NCBI GenBank assembly: GCA_009917455.1
Contig: QZDS01000019.1
Coordinates: 1 to 64,000, forward strand
Source: a bacterium 1xD8-48
GTDB lineage: Bacteria; Bacillota; Clostridia; Lachnospirales; Lachnospiraceae
Length of the DNA: 64,000 nt
Reading direction: 5' to 3'
This document shows, one piece after another, positions 1 to 8,705 of this stretch (position 1 is its first letter; every line of letters begins with the position of its first letter). Position numbers and translations under genes: made by a program. The notes under the pieces are model-generated. The model did not search any database. It was not told where the DNA came from and saw only the letters and a program-made list of their open reading frames with translations.

Positions 1-66
1 GTATATCATTGGACATACAAAATGGATGAGCTTGAGATATGATTTTCCACATAAACTTTGAATACG
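1..66. other. Unexplained sequence replacing the 3' part of the ABC ATPase gene
   Basis: The minus-strand ABC ATPase reading frame ends abruptly at position 67. The sequence between there and the window edge does not continue the protein in any frame I could recognise. It is AT-rich compared with the gene. It may be the end of an inserted element or a recombination junction, but the window edge prevents identification. Confidence 0.35.
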
Positions 67-549
67 CTATACTAGTCCGGTGGTGGCCTCGTCCAGAATA
101 AGCAGCTTTGGCCGGTGCGCCATGGCGCAGATAATGGAAAGCTTCATTTTCATTCCTTTTGAAAGGGAGCCTATGGTCTTTGTGCGGGGAAGCCGGAAAC
201 GGTTCAGATACTGCTCGAAAAGTGCTTTGTCCCATGATTTATAAATTCCCGACAGGATTTTTTCGAGGTCGTCGGCAGTAAAAATATCATGGAAATTGCA
301 GCTGTCAAAGACAACCCCGATATCCTCCCTGACAGAAAAAGCCGTATGGTCCCTACCGAAAAGCTGTATCTGCCCGCCGTCCTTTTTCAGCTCATTCAAG
401 ATTAAGTTGATTGTGGTGCTCTTTCCGGCGCCGTTTTCTCCGATAAATCCTACAATTCTGCCTTTTGGCACCTGAAAGGACACATCTTTCAGAGAAAAAT
501 TGTCAAAGCTTTTGTACAAATTCCGTACAACAATATTATTTTCTTCCAT
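67..549 (-). pseudogene. Truncated ABC transporter ATP-binding protein (YtrB-like)
   Basis: This is the N-terminal ~160 residues of an ABC ATPase of the kind paired with YtrA-type GntR regulators and a membrane permease. Walker A (GENGAGKST) is at residues 37-45, the signature region (LSKGMKMKL) near 129-137 and Walker B (LLILDEATTG) at 149-158. The frame stops two residues later, exactly where the D-loop (usually GLDP) should follow, so the D-loop, H-loop and C-terminal third are missing. It lies 85 bp downstream of the GntR gene and would be co-transcribed. A protein lacking these elements is unlikely to hydrolyse ATP normally, so I call it broken. No permease gene is visible, either lost or outside the window. 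Confidence 0.75.
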
Positions 550-634
550 ATATTAAACCTCCGATACAATCTTGCTGCAGCGCCGACACATCCGGTATGC
601 GGCAGCTATCTGTGCGGGTCTTGCGTCCGCCGGC

Positions 635-1006
635 TCATTCTTCGTAAAACATTTTAAGAATCCCGGCCAGTTTTTCATAGCCAATCCCGTGTGCCCTGCC
701 GATTTCCGCCGCCTTCTGCAAAAGCTCCTCCGCTGTCCGCAGCTGTTCTTCCCTGATAAATTCCATGTTTTGTGAGGCAACAAAGCTGCCTTTTCCCGAT
801 ACGGTTTCGATAAAGCCGTCCCGGGTCAAATCCTCGTAGGCCCGCTGAACGGTAATGACGCTGATATGCAGGTCTTTTGCCAGCGCCCGCATGGAAGGCA
901 GGGCTTCTCCGGCGGACAGGGTTCCCTCCATAATCATGCTTTTTATCTGCAGGCATATTTGTTCATAAATCGGCTTATCGCTGCCATTACTCAGGATAAT
1001 TTCCAT
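635..1006 (-). CDS. GntR family transcriptional repressor (YtrA subfamily)
   Basis: A 123-residue regulator with an N-terminal winged helix-turn-helix (about residues 10-75; KPIYEQICLQIKSMI and LHISVITVQRAYEDL are typical) and a short C-terminal helical tail instead of a ligand-binding domain. That short form is the YtrA subfamily, which normally represses its own operon with an adjacent ABC exporter. The adjacent gene here is a truncated ABC ATPase, consistent with this. A strong minus-strand promoter with a perfect inverted repeat immediately downstream of the -10 box lies upstream, so autorepression is likely (inference). The effector is unknown. Confidence 0.88.
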   Translation of the reverse strand: MEIILSNGSDKPIYEQICLQIKSMIMEGTLSAGEALPSMRALAKDLHISVITVQRAYEDLTRDGFIETVSGKGSFVASQNMEFIREEQLRTAEELLQKAAEIGRAHGIGYEKLAGILKMFYEE

Positions 1007-1043
1007 TTATCCGCCCCCCTTCTGCGTACTGGTTGTAATTATC

Positions 1044-1062
1044 GTACTTAGATGATAAGTAC
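1044..1062. promoter_or_regulatory. Probable GntR operator, inverted repeat
   Basis: GTACTTA-5 bp-TAAGTAC is a perfect inverted repeat with 7-bp arms. It sits at the expected transcription start, just downstream of the -10 box of the minus-strand gntR promoter, an ideal place for repression. The arms resemble the spaced palindromes bound by YtrA-type regulators. Confidence 0.7.
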
Positions 1063-1091
1063 AGTATAGACGCATGGAAAGAATATGTCAA
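1063..1091 (-). promoter_or_regulatory. Sigma-A promoter of gntR-ABC operon
   Basis: On the minus strand TTGACA (1091-1086), a 17-bp spacer and TATACT (1068-1063). This is a near-consensus vegetative promoter, which suits a gene kept off by an operator at the start site. Confidence 0.8.
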
Positions 1092-1128
1092 GGGAGAAAA
1101 GGAAAAAATTTCACAGGTGATTATACAA

Positions 1129-1180
1129 AACAGACACAAAATATGCAAAACAGATAAGAATTTCCGTGATAATGTCTGTT
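1129..1180. promoter_or_regulatory. Control region of the first ABC importer operon
   Basis: The inverted arms AACAGAC (1129-1135) and GTCTGTT (1174-1180) flank an AT-rich stretch, and AAAACAGA occurs twice. A TATTAT hexamer follows at about 1185 without a good -35 box. A weak -35 is expected for an activator-dependent promoter, and the YesN-type regulator of this locus would be the candidate activator. This is inference from position only. Confidence 0.35.
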
Positions 1181-1232
1181 AATATTATTTTATAGAAAAG
1201 GCTTCGGCCAAAAGAATGAAGGAGGAAGTAAG

Positions 1233-2639
1233 ATGAAAAAGAAGAAATTATTGTCGATTTTGCTTTCAGTGGCGATGTTGACGGGCATTTTAGGCGGATG
1301 CGGTTCCAAGCCGGCCGAAGGGACGGATGCGGGAAGCCAGACGTCCGGGGCGGAAAGCACCGATGAAGCTGCGGGTGCAGAAGATGAGCAGCAGGCAGCG
1401 GAGGAAGATACCGCTTCAGGGGAAAGCACCACGGGAGATAAGAAGAAAGTCGTTTTCTGGAGCTGGGCATCGGGACAGCTTGATGCAACTTATAAGGCTT
1501 ATTGCGAGGCGCACCCTGATATGGATTGGGAATTGGAAGAGGTAGTAGTTGCAGCTGAGGACTATCTTACTAAATTACAACAAGGGTATGCTTCCGGCGG
1601 GGATATGCCCGACATATTGATGGGGGAAATGGGGTGGAGAGGCAGCGCCTTTGCCCTTGACATCTGGGAAAATCTGGAGGCGGAGCCCTATAACTTTGAC
1701 CGCTCCGTCGTTATGGACTCGGCAATAGGGGGGATGGTTAATTCACAGGACCAGGTAATCGGTATTGAAAATGCATTAAATCCGGCGTTTATGATGTATA
1801 AGAAAGACTTGGCAAGGGAATATCTTGGAACAGATGACAGGATGGAACTTGAAGCAATGTTTAAAACCTATGATGATTATGCAAAGGTTGGCACGCAGGT
1901 GTATGAGAAGAGTGGTGGAAAAGTAACCTTGTTTCCGGGATTACAGGATATATCCAATATGATGATGATGCAGCAGAGAAATGTTAATAATGTGGACGCC
2001 GACGGCAATGTGAATGTGAGCGGAAAAGTGCAAAGAGTGTTTGAGACGGTTGAAGTAATGAGAAGCGCAAAGGCCTGCGGCAATCTGGCACAGTATTCTA
2101 CAGAATGGTCTAATGCTTTTGCAGACGGCTCCTGTATCCTTTTTCCAGGAGCTTCCTGGAGCGTGACTTATTGGGTAGAGCCCTATGACCCGGAAGGCAT
2201 TGACAATTGGGGAATGTTTACACCGGCTGAAGGCGGCTTTGGCTGGGGAGGAACTTGTATGGGAATTTATAAAGATTCCAAAATGAAAGGAGAAGCATGG
2301 GATTTTATTTCCTGGCTGCTTTTATCAGAAGAGGGTGCAAAGACAATGAAGGAAGATACAGGTTTCTTTTTGCCAGTAAAGTCCTTATATGACGACCCGG
2401 AGTACACCAAGGGAACAAGACCGAACTTCGGTTCTCAGGAAATCAACGCTTTCATGATGGAAGAGATTTCCCCTAATATTCCCGAAGCAAGCCTGTCCAT
2501 TTACGATAACCTTGTATCGGATTCCGTAAATATGGTGGTTCAGATGATGGGCGCGGACGAAAGTATGACGGCGGAAGACGCAATGAAAGAGTTCATGACG
2601 GATTTACAGTCCAAGATACCGGATGTAACAGTTAAGTAA
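1233..2639 (+). CDS. Sugar ABC transporter substrate-binding lipoprotein
   Basis: A 468-residue extracellular solute-binding protein of the CUT1 type (SBP_bac_1-like). It starts with a lipoprotein signal peptide whose lipobox LGGC puts the lipidated cysteine at residue 23, followed by an acidic, Glu/Ala/Ser-rich linker (to about residue 68) and the binding domain (KKVVFWSWASG onward; MPDILMGEMGWRG is typical). It would capture an oligosaccharide outside the membrane and deliver it to the two permeases encoded next. AGGAGG lies 7 nt before the ATG. The operon continues after a 127-bp gap filled with two REP-like repeats. The substrate is not predictable from sequence alone. Confidence 0.9.
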   Translation: MKKKKLLSILLSVAMLTGILGGCGSKPAEGTDAGSQTSGAESTDEAAGAEDEQQAAEEDTASGESTTGDKKKVVFWSWASGQLDATYKAYCEAHPDMDWELEEVVVAAEDYLTKLQQGYASGGDMPDILMGEMGWRGSAFALDIWENLEAEPYNFDRSVVMDSAIGGMVNSQDQVIGIENALNPAFMMYKKDLAREYLGTDDRMELEAMFKTYDDYAKVGTQVYEKSGGKVTLFPGLQDISNMMMMQQRNVNNVDADGNVNVSGKVQRVFETVEVMRSAKACGNLAQYSTEWSNAFADGSCILFPGASWSVTYWVEPYDPEGIDNWGMFTPAEGGFGWGGTCMGIYKDSKMKGEAWDFISWLLLSEEGAKTMKEDTGFFLPVKSLYDDPEYTKGTRPNFGSQEINAFMMEEISPNIPEASLSIYDNLVSDSVNMVVQMMGADESMTAEDAMKEFMTDLQSKIPDVTVK

Positions 2640-2673
2640 CAAACGCTGTCATGCTCCGCAAGTCAGCTTATGG
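2637..2673 (+). repeat. REP-like element, copy A
   Basis: A ~37-bp unit that begins in the TAA stop codon of the lipoprotein gene. It shares AACAAACGCTG and the GTCAGCT(T/C)AT block with copy B immediately downstream and with copy C at 25314-25355. The centre can fold into an imperfect hairpin (GCTGTC/GTCAGC). Confidence 0.6.
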
Positions 2674-2715
2674 TAACAAACGCTGCCACGCTTTGCGGGG
2701 CAGCTCATTGTAAAC
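2674..2715 (+). repeat. REP-like element, copy B
   Basis: Tandem to copy A. The core GCTGCC-A-CGC-TTT-GCG-G-GGCAGC forms a good stem-loop. Its position between the lipoprotein and permease genes is where stem-loops often raise the amount of binding-protein mRNA relative to permease mRNA. Confidence 0.65.
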
Positions 2716-2766
2716 AGAGTGGGGATTGCTTACAGGGCGGTTCCCACTTATTTAAAGGATGGTTCG

Positions 2767-3690
2767 ATGAAAGAAAAAAGTAAAAAGAAAAATAAGCTTG
2801 GTAAATGGCCTTATATCTTCGTGGCGCCCTTTCTGATTTCGTATCTTGCATTTTATCTGTATCCTATGCTGTATTCTTTTGCTATCAGCTTTACGGACTG
2901 GACGGCGGTTAAGATGAACGACAGGCAGTTTTTGGGGCTGCAGAATTATATCAGGGTTTTCACAGCCGACCCGCTGTTTTGGAGTTCTATTTTAAATACC
3001 GTGAAAATCATGATTATCGCCATGCCTCTTACCATTGTGGGCGGCCTTCTGGTGGCTGTGCTGATGTTTAATATTGTCAAAGGCAGGCAGTTCATACAGA
3101 CCGTCAACTTTCTGCCCTATATCACAATGCCGGTGGCGGTGGGGCTGATTTTTGCAAATATGTTTAATACGAATATCGGGATGGTGAATACGGTGCTTAC
3201 CCGGTTAGGGCTCATGGATGAAAAGATTAACTGGCTGGGAGATAGCAAATATGCCTTTATCGTAGTAATATTGATTTGTATCTGGAAAAATTTCGGATAT
3301 TTCATGGTACTTTATTTATCAGGGCTTTCCACCATCAGCAACGAGTACTATGACGCGGCGAAGGTAGACGGCGCAAATGCGGTGCAGTCCTTTTTTAAGA
3401 TTACGCTGCCCCTTCTTCGCCCCATTACCACCTTTGTGATTGTGCAGGGGGCAATCGGGGGTTTCCAGCTCTTTGACGAGGCCAAGACGCTGGTGTCCGG
3501 CTCAGGCTCCACCATTGTAGGAGGTCCCGGAAGGTCGCTTCTTACCATTGTGTGGTATTTTTACGACAGTTCCTTCCAGAATAATTCCAGATACGGGTAC
3601 GGCGCGGCGATTGCCTTTAGTATGCTTCTTATTATTGCGGCGATGTCCTTTATTAATTTAAGGGTTCTGCGGGAAAAGAATGATAACTGA
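2767..3690 (+). CDS. ABC sugar transporter permease (MalF/UgpA type)
   Basis: About 307 residues with six predicted membrane segments (first near WPYIFVAPFLISYLAFYLY) and the EAA-loop motif near the C-terminal half (EYYDAAKVDGANAVQSFF), which docks the ATPase. It forms a membrane heterodimer with the next gene product. I place the start at 2767 (MKEKSKKKNK) because AAAGGATGG sits just before it and the 16 residues upstream in frame overlap the repeat spacer. No ATPase gene accompanies the operon, so a shared MsmX-type ATPase encoded elsewhere is expected. Confidence 0.88.
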   Translation: MKEKSKKKNKLGKWPYIFVAPFLISYLAFYLYPMLYSFAISFTDWTAVKMNDRQFLGLQNYIRVFTADPLFWSSILNTVKIMIIAMPLTIVGGLLVAVLMFNIVKGRQFIQTVNFLPYITMPVAVGLIFANMFNTNIGMVNTVLTRLGLMDEKINWLGDSKYAFIVVILICIWKNFGYFMVLYLSGLSTISNEYYDAAKVDGANAVQSFFKITLPLLRPITTFVIVQGAIGGFQLFDEAKTLVSGSGSTIVGGPGRSLLTIVWYFYDSSFQNNSRYGYGAAIAFSMLLIIAAMSFINLRVLREKNDN

Positions 3691-3709
3691 AAGAAAGGCT
3701 GGATAAAAT

Positions 3710-4528
3710 ATGAAGAAAAAAATAAAAAAGCTGCCTAAGGCAATAGCGATAGCGATTGTTTCCCTGATTTCCTTTATTCCCTTTTATTACACGCTGATTG
3801 CGGCGACCCATTCTACCGACGAGGTAATGCTGGGACTCTCCCTGCTGCCGGGAAGCCATCTGATTGAGAATATAACCACGGCGATGAACGGCACCTTCTG
3901 GGTTGCCTTTAAGAACAGCATGATTGTGTCCTTCAGCGCCATGTTCTGTTCTGTGTCCATCAGCCTGATGGCGGGCTACGGCCTTGCGGCATATCAGTTT
4001 AAGCTGAAAAGGGTGATTTACAATTTCGTACTGCTTACCATGATGGTGCCGTCGGTGCTTGGGGTTATCGGCTACATGCAGGAGATGCGGGCGCTTCGCC
4101 TGTCGGGCTCGTTGCTGCCGCTGATACTGATTTGGTTTCCCAGCGGGTTCGGGGTGTTCTGGATAACGCAGTATTTACAGAATTCTCTGCAGATGGAGCT
4201 GGTGGAGAGCGCAAGGATTGACGGCTGTAATGAGTTTTCCATTTTCCTTAAAATTGTACTGCCCTGTATCAGGCCCGCCATTATCTCTCTGTGCCTTTTG
4301 ATTTTCCTGTGGTCGTGGAATTCCTATCTGCTTCCGCTGGTTATGATAAATAATGTGGAAAACTATACCATTCCCCTTTACATCCAATCTCTGGGGAACG
4401 AGCACCGCAAGGATATTGCAGCGCAGATTACCGGTCTGCTTATTTCGGTTCTGCCGCTCATTGCCGCCTTTGCCGTATTTTCAAAGGATTTTATCAGAGG
4501 ACTGACAGAAGGCGCTGTCAAGGGATAA
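3710..4528 (+). CDS. ABC sugar transporter permease (MalG/UgpE type)
   Basis: A 272-residue second permease of the first importer. It has a basic N-terminus (MKKKIKKLPKAIAIA), six likely membrane helices and the EAA loop (ELVESARIDGCNEFSIFLKIVLP). The C-terminus FIRGLTEGAVKG is typical of CUT1 MalG-like subunits. It begins 19 bp after the preceding permease and must be co-transcribed. A small hairpin follows the stop codon. Confidence 0.9.
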   Translation: MKKKIKKLPKAIAIAIVSLISFIPFYYTLIAATHSTDEVMLGLSLLPGSHLIENITTAMNGTFWVAFKNSMIVSFSAMFCSVSISLMAGYGLAAYQFKLKRVIYNFVLLTMMVPSVLGVIGYMQEMRALRLSGSLLPLILIWFPSGFGVFWITQYLQNSLQMELVESARIDGCNEFSIFLKIVLPCIRPAIISLCLLIFLWSWNSYLLPLVMINNVENYTIPLYIQSLGNEHRKDIAAQITGLLISVLPLIAAFAVFSKDFIRGLTEGAVKG

Positions 4529-4529
4529 T

Positions 4530-4547
4530 ACGGATTCGTAAATCCGT
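4530..4547 (+). terminator. Small hairpin between permease and response regulator genes
   Basis: ACGGATT-4 nt-AATCCGT directly follows the permease stop codon. There is no U-tract, so it may act as a processing or pausing site more than as a terminator. Confidence 0.3.
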
Positions 4548-4585
4548 GATTTGCGTGGTGCGGACACATTGAAATGGGGATGAAA

Positions 4586-6061
4586 ATGAACAGGGTTCTG
4601 ATTATAGATGATGAAATACTGACAATCAAATATTTAAAGAGCCTGCATTCCTGGGAGAAATTTGGATGCGGGGATATTCTGTATGCGGTTACCATTGCGG
4701 CCGCCCTGGATATTTTTCAGCGGGAGGCGCCGCAGATTGTGTTTGTAGACGTGAGGATGCCGGGAATGGACGGTCTGGAATTAAGCCGAAGGCTTCTTTT
4801 GGAAAATCCGGGCGTCAGCATTGTGATTATGACGGCTTATCAGGAGTTTGACTATGTGAAGGAAGCCATGGAGATGGGGGTTAAGTATTTTCTGGTAAAG
4901 CATGAGATTACAGAGGATACCCTGGACGAAGTCCTTCAAAAAATATCCGACGGTTTCCTGTCGAAAAAAAGATACGAGCAGATGATGGAAAACGACTGGC
5001 TGCGAAAGGTATGGGACGGCGAGAGGGCGGATAATGCCAGGCTTTTGCAGGGAGCAGACCGCTGCTTTCTTGCGATGATGGCGCTTAGCGGACTGTCAGT
5101 GTTTACCGGGGATAAGGAGCCTGTTTATCTGAAGGAGGAGAGAATCAGGGAATTGTCACTTTCGGGAATCCGGGTGAGAGGTTTTACACGTCAGGGATTT
5201 TATACCTATGTGATGATATGCGAGTATGAAAAGCCGGTTTCCGAGAAGGAAAACTATCGGATTCTGGCACATTTTACCGGGGAGCTGGGAGAGAGGTGCC
5301 GTACAGACAGCGGCCTTACGCCCGTCTTTTTCCTTTCCGCCGCTTATGAGACTTATGAGAGCCTTAAAAGTGTTTGTCCGGTTATGCGGCGTTACTGCGA
5401 CTGCGTTCTTGCCCAGAGGGAAGGGGTGGTTTGGGAAGAAATGCTTTCCGGCTACGAAAAGCTGTTTCCCGAAAAGCTTGAACCGGAGAGAAAACCGGAG
5501 GTGTGGAGTAAAGCAGATATATCCTCTATGCTCTCAAAAATAAAGGACGGGAGCTATTACATGGAGATAAAAGACTTTACCCATCTGCGGCAGTACCTAC
5601 GCGCTGGAAATTTCGTTTCTTTTCTGGAGGGCGAGGAGAAAGAAATCCCGATGGTCTGTCTGGAACAGTTACTTAGAGCCTGTCTGCGTTATTATGAATG
5701 TCAGGAGGAAGAAAAAGGCGCAGGGAACAGGATAGTCAGAAAAACCCTTGATTATATACACGGTCACTATGCCGAAGACATTTCCAGCACCATGATAGCG
5801 GAATCTTTAGGCATCAGCGACGGCTATCTTCGGTTTCTTTTTAAGAGAGAGATGGACTGTACGGTAAAGGACTATATTCTGCGCTGCCGGGTGGAGCAGG
5901 CAAGACATCTGCTTCTGGAAAATAAGAAAAAAATTTATGAGATTGCGGCGGAATGCGGCTTTGTCAGCAGCCAGCATTTCAGCAGAGTGTTCCGCCAGAT
6001 AACGGGGATTGCACCGGGAGAATTTAAACAGCAGGATGGAGGAGGGGATATTGGTACGTAG
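4586..6061 (+). CDS. YesN-like response regulator with AraC DNA-binding domain
   Basis: About 491 residues. The receiver domain is at 1-120 with acidic pocket D-D-E (LIIDDE), phospho-acceptor Asp55 (FVDVRMPGMDG) and the conserved Lys after VKYFLVK. A long middle linker follows, then a C-terminal AraC/XylS pair of helix-turn-helices (about 390-485; SLGISDGYLRFLFKREM and ECGFVSSQHFSRVFRQITG). I prefer the ATG at 4586 because GGGGA lies 5 nt before it; in-frame ATGs at 4574 and 4580 are possible. It overlaps the following kinase gene and probably activates the upstream ABC operon and the downstream esterases in response to an extracellular sugar (inference from YesN family and position). Confidence 0.9.
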   Translation: MNRVLIIDDEILTIKYLKSLHSWEKFGCGDILYAVTIAAALDIFQREAPQIVFVDVRMPGMDGLELSRRLLLENPGVSIVIMTAYQEFDYVKEAMEMGVKYFLVKHEITEDTLDEVLQKISDGFLSKKRYEQMMENDWLRKVWDGERADNARLLQGADRCFLAMMALSGLSVFTGDKEPVYLKEERIRELSLSGIRVRGFTRQGFYTYVMICEYEKPVSEKENYRILAHFTGELGERCRTDSGLTPVFFLSAAYETYESLKSVCPVMRRYCDCVLAQREGVVWEEMLSGYEKLFPEKLEPERKPEVWSKADISSMLSKIKDGSYYMEIKDFTHLRQYLRAGNFVSFLEGEEKEIPMVCLEQLLRACLRYYECQEEEKGAGNRIVRKTLDYIHGHYAEDISSTMIAESLGISDGYLRFLFKREMDCTVKDYILRCRVEQARHLLLENKKKIYEIAAECGFVSSQHFSRVFRQITGIAPGEFKQQDGGGDIGT

Positions 6062-7838
6062 ATTCACAGGTTTCAGACAGTCTGTAGGGATGCGGTTTAT
6101 GGCGGTGACTCTTATTGTGATTTCGGTGCTGGTTGCAGTCAGCTCTCTGTTTTCCGCTGAGTACATGGTGAGAGCCACGGAGAAAAAGCTGCTGGAGGAT
6201 TATCAGGCAACGCTGGATTTTACCGCTGACCAGATAGAGGATTATGTGGAAGAAATTACCCGCTACTGTGCGATGGTGGCGGCGGATGGCACGATTCAGA
6301 GGCTTCTTGTGGAATCGGACAGCTTTTCGGAGCTGGATAAGGTGAGATACTCTGTGGAAATCTATAAGAATCTGCGATACTACGAGCTGCTTCGGGACGA
6401 CTGTATCAATATTGAGCTCTATCTGTACAACGGCAATATTTTTACCAGCGACGGTTCGAATAAAAACACGCTGCACTCTATCGGGGACACATCCTGGCTT
6501 GACAGCGCGCTTGAGAGCGGGGATGCGAAGGTTTTTTCAAAGGCGCACGAGCTGAGCTGCCGGAATATTTTCTATGAAAACGTGATTACCTATATCTGCG
6601 ACATGGCAAACTACAACACCAATCAGGAGAGAATAGGGAAGGTTTTCCTTCATTTAAAGCAGGACGCTTTCTACAGCCTTCTTTACAAGACGGAGCTGGA
6701 AAACGCATGGTGTGCGATTATGAACTCCCACAATGAAATTCTGGCGCAGTCCGGCAAGATGAACGGGGATGTGGAAAGCTGGCTGGAGCAGACAGAGGGC
6801 GGACGCGCCTTTTCGGGGACGGAAAAGGGAAGCCATGGATGGATTCTTTACAGCAATGGGTTAAAGTGCGGCCTTCAATTAGTGATGTATATGCCTGACG
6901 CAAGGCTTCACGGCGAGGTGAAAAATATTTTCCTGTTTTTCCTGCTCCTTTATGTCTCCTGCGTTTTTGCCTCTGTGTTGGTGATGATACCCGTTGCAAG
7001 GAGGTTCAGCAACCCTATCAGCGCCCTGAGCAACGCGGCCCGGCAGATTTCGGAGGGAAGGCTGGACGTTCATATAAAGGCGGAGAATCAGGATGAAATC
7101 GGGACGCTGACGGAGGTTTTCAATCAGATGGCCTTAAGCCTTGAGCGTCAGATGAGGGATTTGCAGAAAGCGGAGAGGGAGAGGGCGGATTTGCAGATGA
7201 GTATTCTCATGGCGCAGATAAATCCCCATTTCATTTATAACACTTTAAACTCCGCTATCTATCTTTCAAAAACAGGGGAAAGCAAAAAGGCGGAGAGGCT
7301 GCTGACGTTATTTATCAGCCTATTGCAAAACAATATGAAATCGGGCATCGACGGCATTATCACCACTTTGGGGGAGGAAGTGCGGGACGTCCGTGAATAT
7401 ATCGAGCTGCAGCAGATAAGGTATCCGGAGAGGTTTTCCTTTCTCTTAAACGGGGACGAGTCGCTGTATCATTACGCAGTCCCGCGGCTCTTTTTGCAGC
7501 CGTTGATTGAAAACGCCTTAAACCACGGAATCCTGCCCAGGGAATCGGGAAAAATCGAACTTACCATTTACGAGGAAAACGGATGGCTCATTTTCCGGCT
7601 GAAAGACGACGGGGAGGGAATGAGCGGGGAAAAGGTGAAGGCGCTCTTAAAGTGGAAGGATGAAGGCAAAAAGCGCGGGAGCAGGAGAAGAAGCGCGTCC
7701 AAAATCCACTCGATAAGTATCGAAAACATCTGCCAGAGGCTGGAACTTTTATATAAGGAAGAATATCAATTTGAAATTATCAGCAGCGTCGGAAAAGGAA
7801 CGGAAATCGTGATAAGCTTTCCGACAGAGTACAGATGA
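6051..7838 (+). CDS. YesM-like sensor histidine kinase
   Basis: A membrane kinase of the YesM (5TM-independent, HAMP/His_kinase/HATPase_c) family. Transmembrane helices lie near residues 10-32 and 290-313, flanking an extracellular sensor of ~255 residues. HAMP follows, then the phospho-acceptor His393 (NPHFIYNTLN) and an ATPase domain (LIENALNHG, DDGEGMSG, GTEIVISFP). I place the start at TTG 6051, 8 nt after GGAGG; this gives an 11-bp overlap with the response regulator and about 595 residues. An ATG at 6009 would give a 52-bp overlap and a charged, odd N-terminus. It would phosphorylate the adjacent YesN regulator. Confidence 0.88.
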   Translation: MVRRFTGFRQSVGMRFMAVTLIVISVLVAVSSLFSAEYMVRATEKKLLEDYQATLDFTADQIEDYVEEITRYCAMVAADGTIQRLLVESDSFSELDKVRYSVEIYKNLRYYELLRDDCINIELYLYNGNIFTSDGSNKNTLHSIGDTSWLDSALESGDAKVFSKAHELSCRNIFYENVITYICDMANYNTNQERIGKVFLHLKQDAFYSLLYKTELENAWCAIMNSHNEILAQSGKMNGDVESWLEQTEGGRAFSGTEKGSHGWILYSNGLKCGLQLVMYMPDARLHGEVKNIFLFFLLLYVSCVFASVLVMIPVARRFSNPISALSNAARQISEGRLDVHIKAENQDEIGTLTEVFNQMALSLERQMRDLQKAERERADLQMSILMAQINPHFIYNTLNSAIYLSKTGESKKAERLLTLFISLLQNNMKSGIDGIITTLGEEVRDVREYIELQQIRYPERFSFLLNGDESLYHYAVPRLFLQPLIENALNHGILPRESGKIELTIYEENGWLIFRLKDDGEGMSGEKVKALLKWKDEGKKRGSRRRSASKIHSISIENICQRLELLYKEEYQFEIISSVGKGTEIVISFPTEYR

Positions 7839-7850
7839 GGGAGGAAGAAC

Positions 7851-8705
7851 ATGAAGAAAACAATCAAGGTAGAAACGAAACAAAAATGCTGGTCACTGGT
7901 GGAGGATATCACTTACGCGGCGGTTCCCGCATGGTACGGGAGCACTTACCGCAGTATGAAGTGCAGTATCTGTATGCCGAAGGTGAGAGAGGAAGGGGTG
8001 AAATACCCGCTTCTTGTATGGTTTTGCGGAGGAGCTTTCAAGGTGATGGACAAGGACGTATGGTGGCCCCAGTGGATGGAGTTTGCCAGAGAAGGCTGTG
8101 TGGTTGCCAGTGTGGAATACCGCACCAGCAACGAGGCGGTATTTCCGGCGGCGCTTACGGATGCGAAAGCGGCCATCCGGTATCTAAAGGCAAATGCCGA
8201 AGCCTACGGCATTGACAGAGACAGGGTTTTCGTGGCGGGGGAATCCGCCGGGGGCGCGCTGGCAAGCCTTGTGGGCGTGACGGGGGATAATTATAATGAG
8301 GGGGAATTCCTTTCGTATGACAGCCGGGTCTGTGGAGTCATTGATTTTTACGGGCTTGTGGATATGACAGGGCCTGTGGATGAGAATGCGCAGAACATGA
8401 CCTTCGGGGCAAACGAGCAGTTTATCGGCGTGGAGGGCGACAGCAAAGCTCTGAAAAAAGAAGCCAGTGCAGTCAGCCATATTTCACAGGATACGCCTCC
8501 GTTTCTCATTTTCCACGGAAATAAGGACGACCTGGTATCGGTAAGTCAGAGCGACTTGCTGTACGAAAAGCTTTGCGAGGCCGGAGTAAGGGCGGATTAC
8601 TATATTTTAGAGCAGGAAGGGCACGGAGCCGACGCTTTTTACCAGAGGGAAATTCTGGACATTGTGCGGGCGTTTATGGAATCCGTGGCCGGAAAGGAAA
8701 AATAA
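7851..8705 (+). CDS. Alpha/beta hydrolase, probable carbohydrate esterase
   Basis: A 284-residue cytoplasmic alpha/beta hydrolase of the hormone-sensitive-lipase-like/acetyl-xylan-esterase group. The oxyanion region reads CGGAF instead of the common HGGAF. The nucleophile elbow GESAGG puts Ser132 as nucleophile, with Asp226/227 (NKDDLVSV) and His258 (EGHGAD) completing the triad. There is no signal peptide, so it would remove acyl groups from imported oligosaccharides. It starts 12 bp after the kinase gene and directly abuts the SGNH hydrolase gene, so the two deacylases look like one functional pair. Substrate (acetyl or feruloyl) cannot be read from the sequence. Confidence 0.82.
   Translation: MKKTIKVETKQKCWSLVEDITYAAVPAWYGSTYRSMKCSICMPKVREEGVKYPLLVWFCGGAFKVMDKDVWWPQWMEFAREGCVVASVEYRTSNEAVFPAALTDAKAAIRYLKANAEAYGIDRDRVFVAGESAGGALASLVGVTGDNYNEGEFLSYDSRVCGVIDFYGLVDMTGPVDENAQNMTFGANEQFIGVEGDSKALKKEASAVSHISQDTPPFLIFHGNKDDLVSVSQSDLLYEKLCEAGVRADYYILEQEGHGADAFYQREILDIVRAFMESVAGKEK

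Noticed and set aside
1129-1180. Link between AAAACAGACA motifs upstream of the first importer and the repeats at 63874-63944
   Set aside because: The shared 11-13 bp are AT-rich and short enough to recur by chance in 64 kb; spacing differs.
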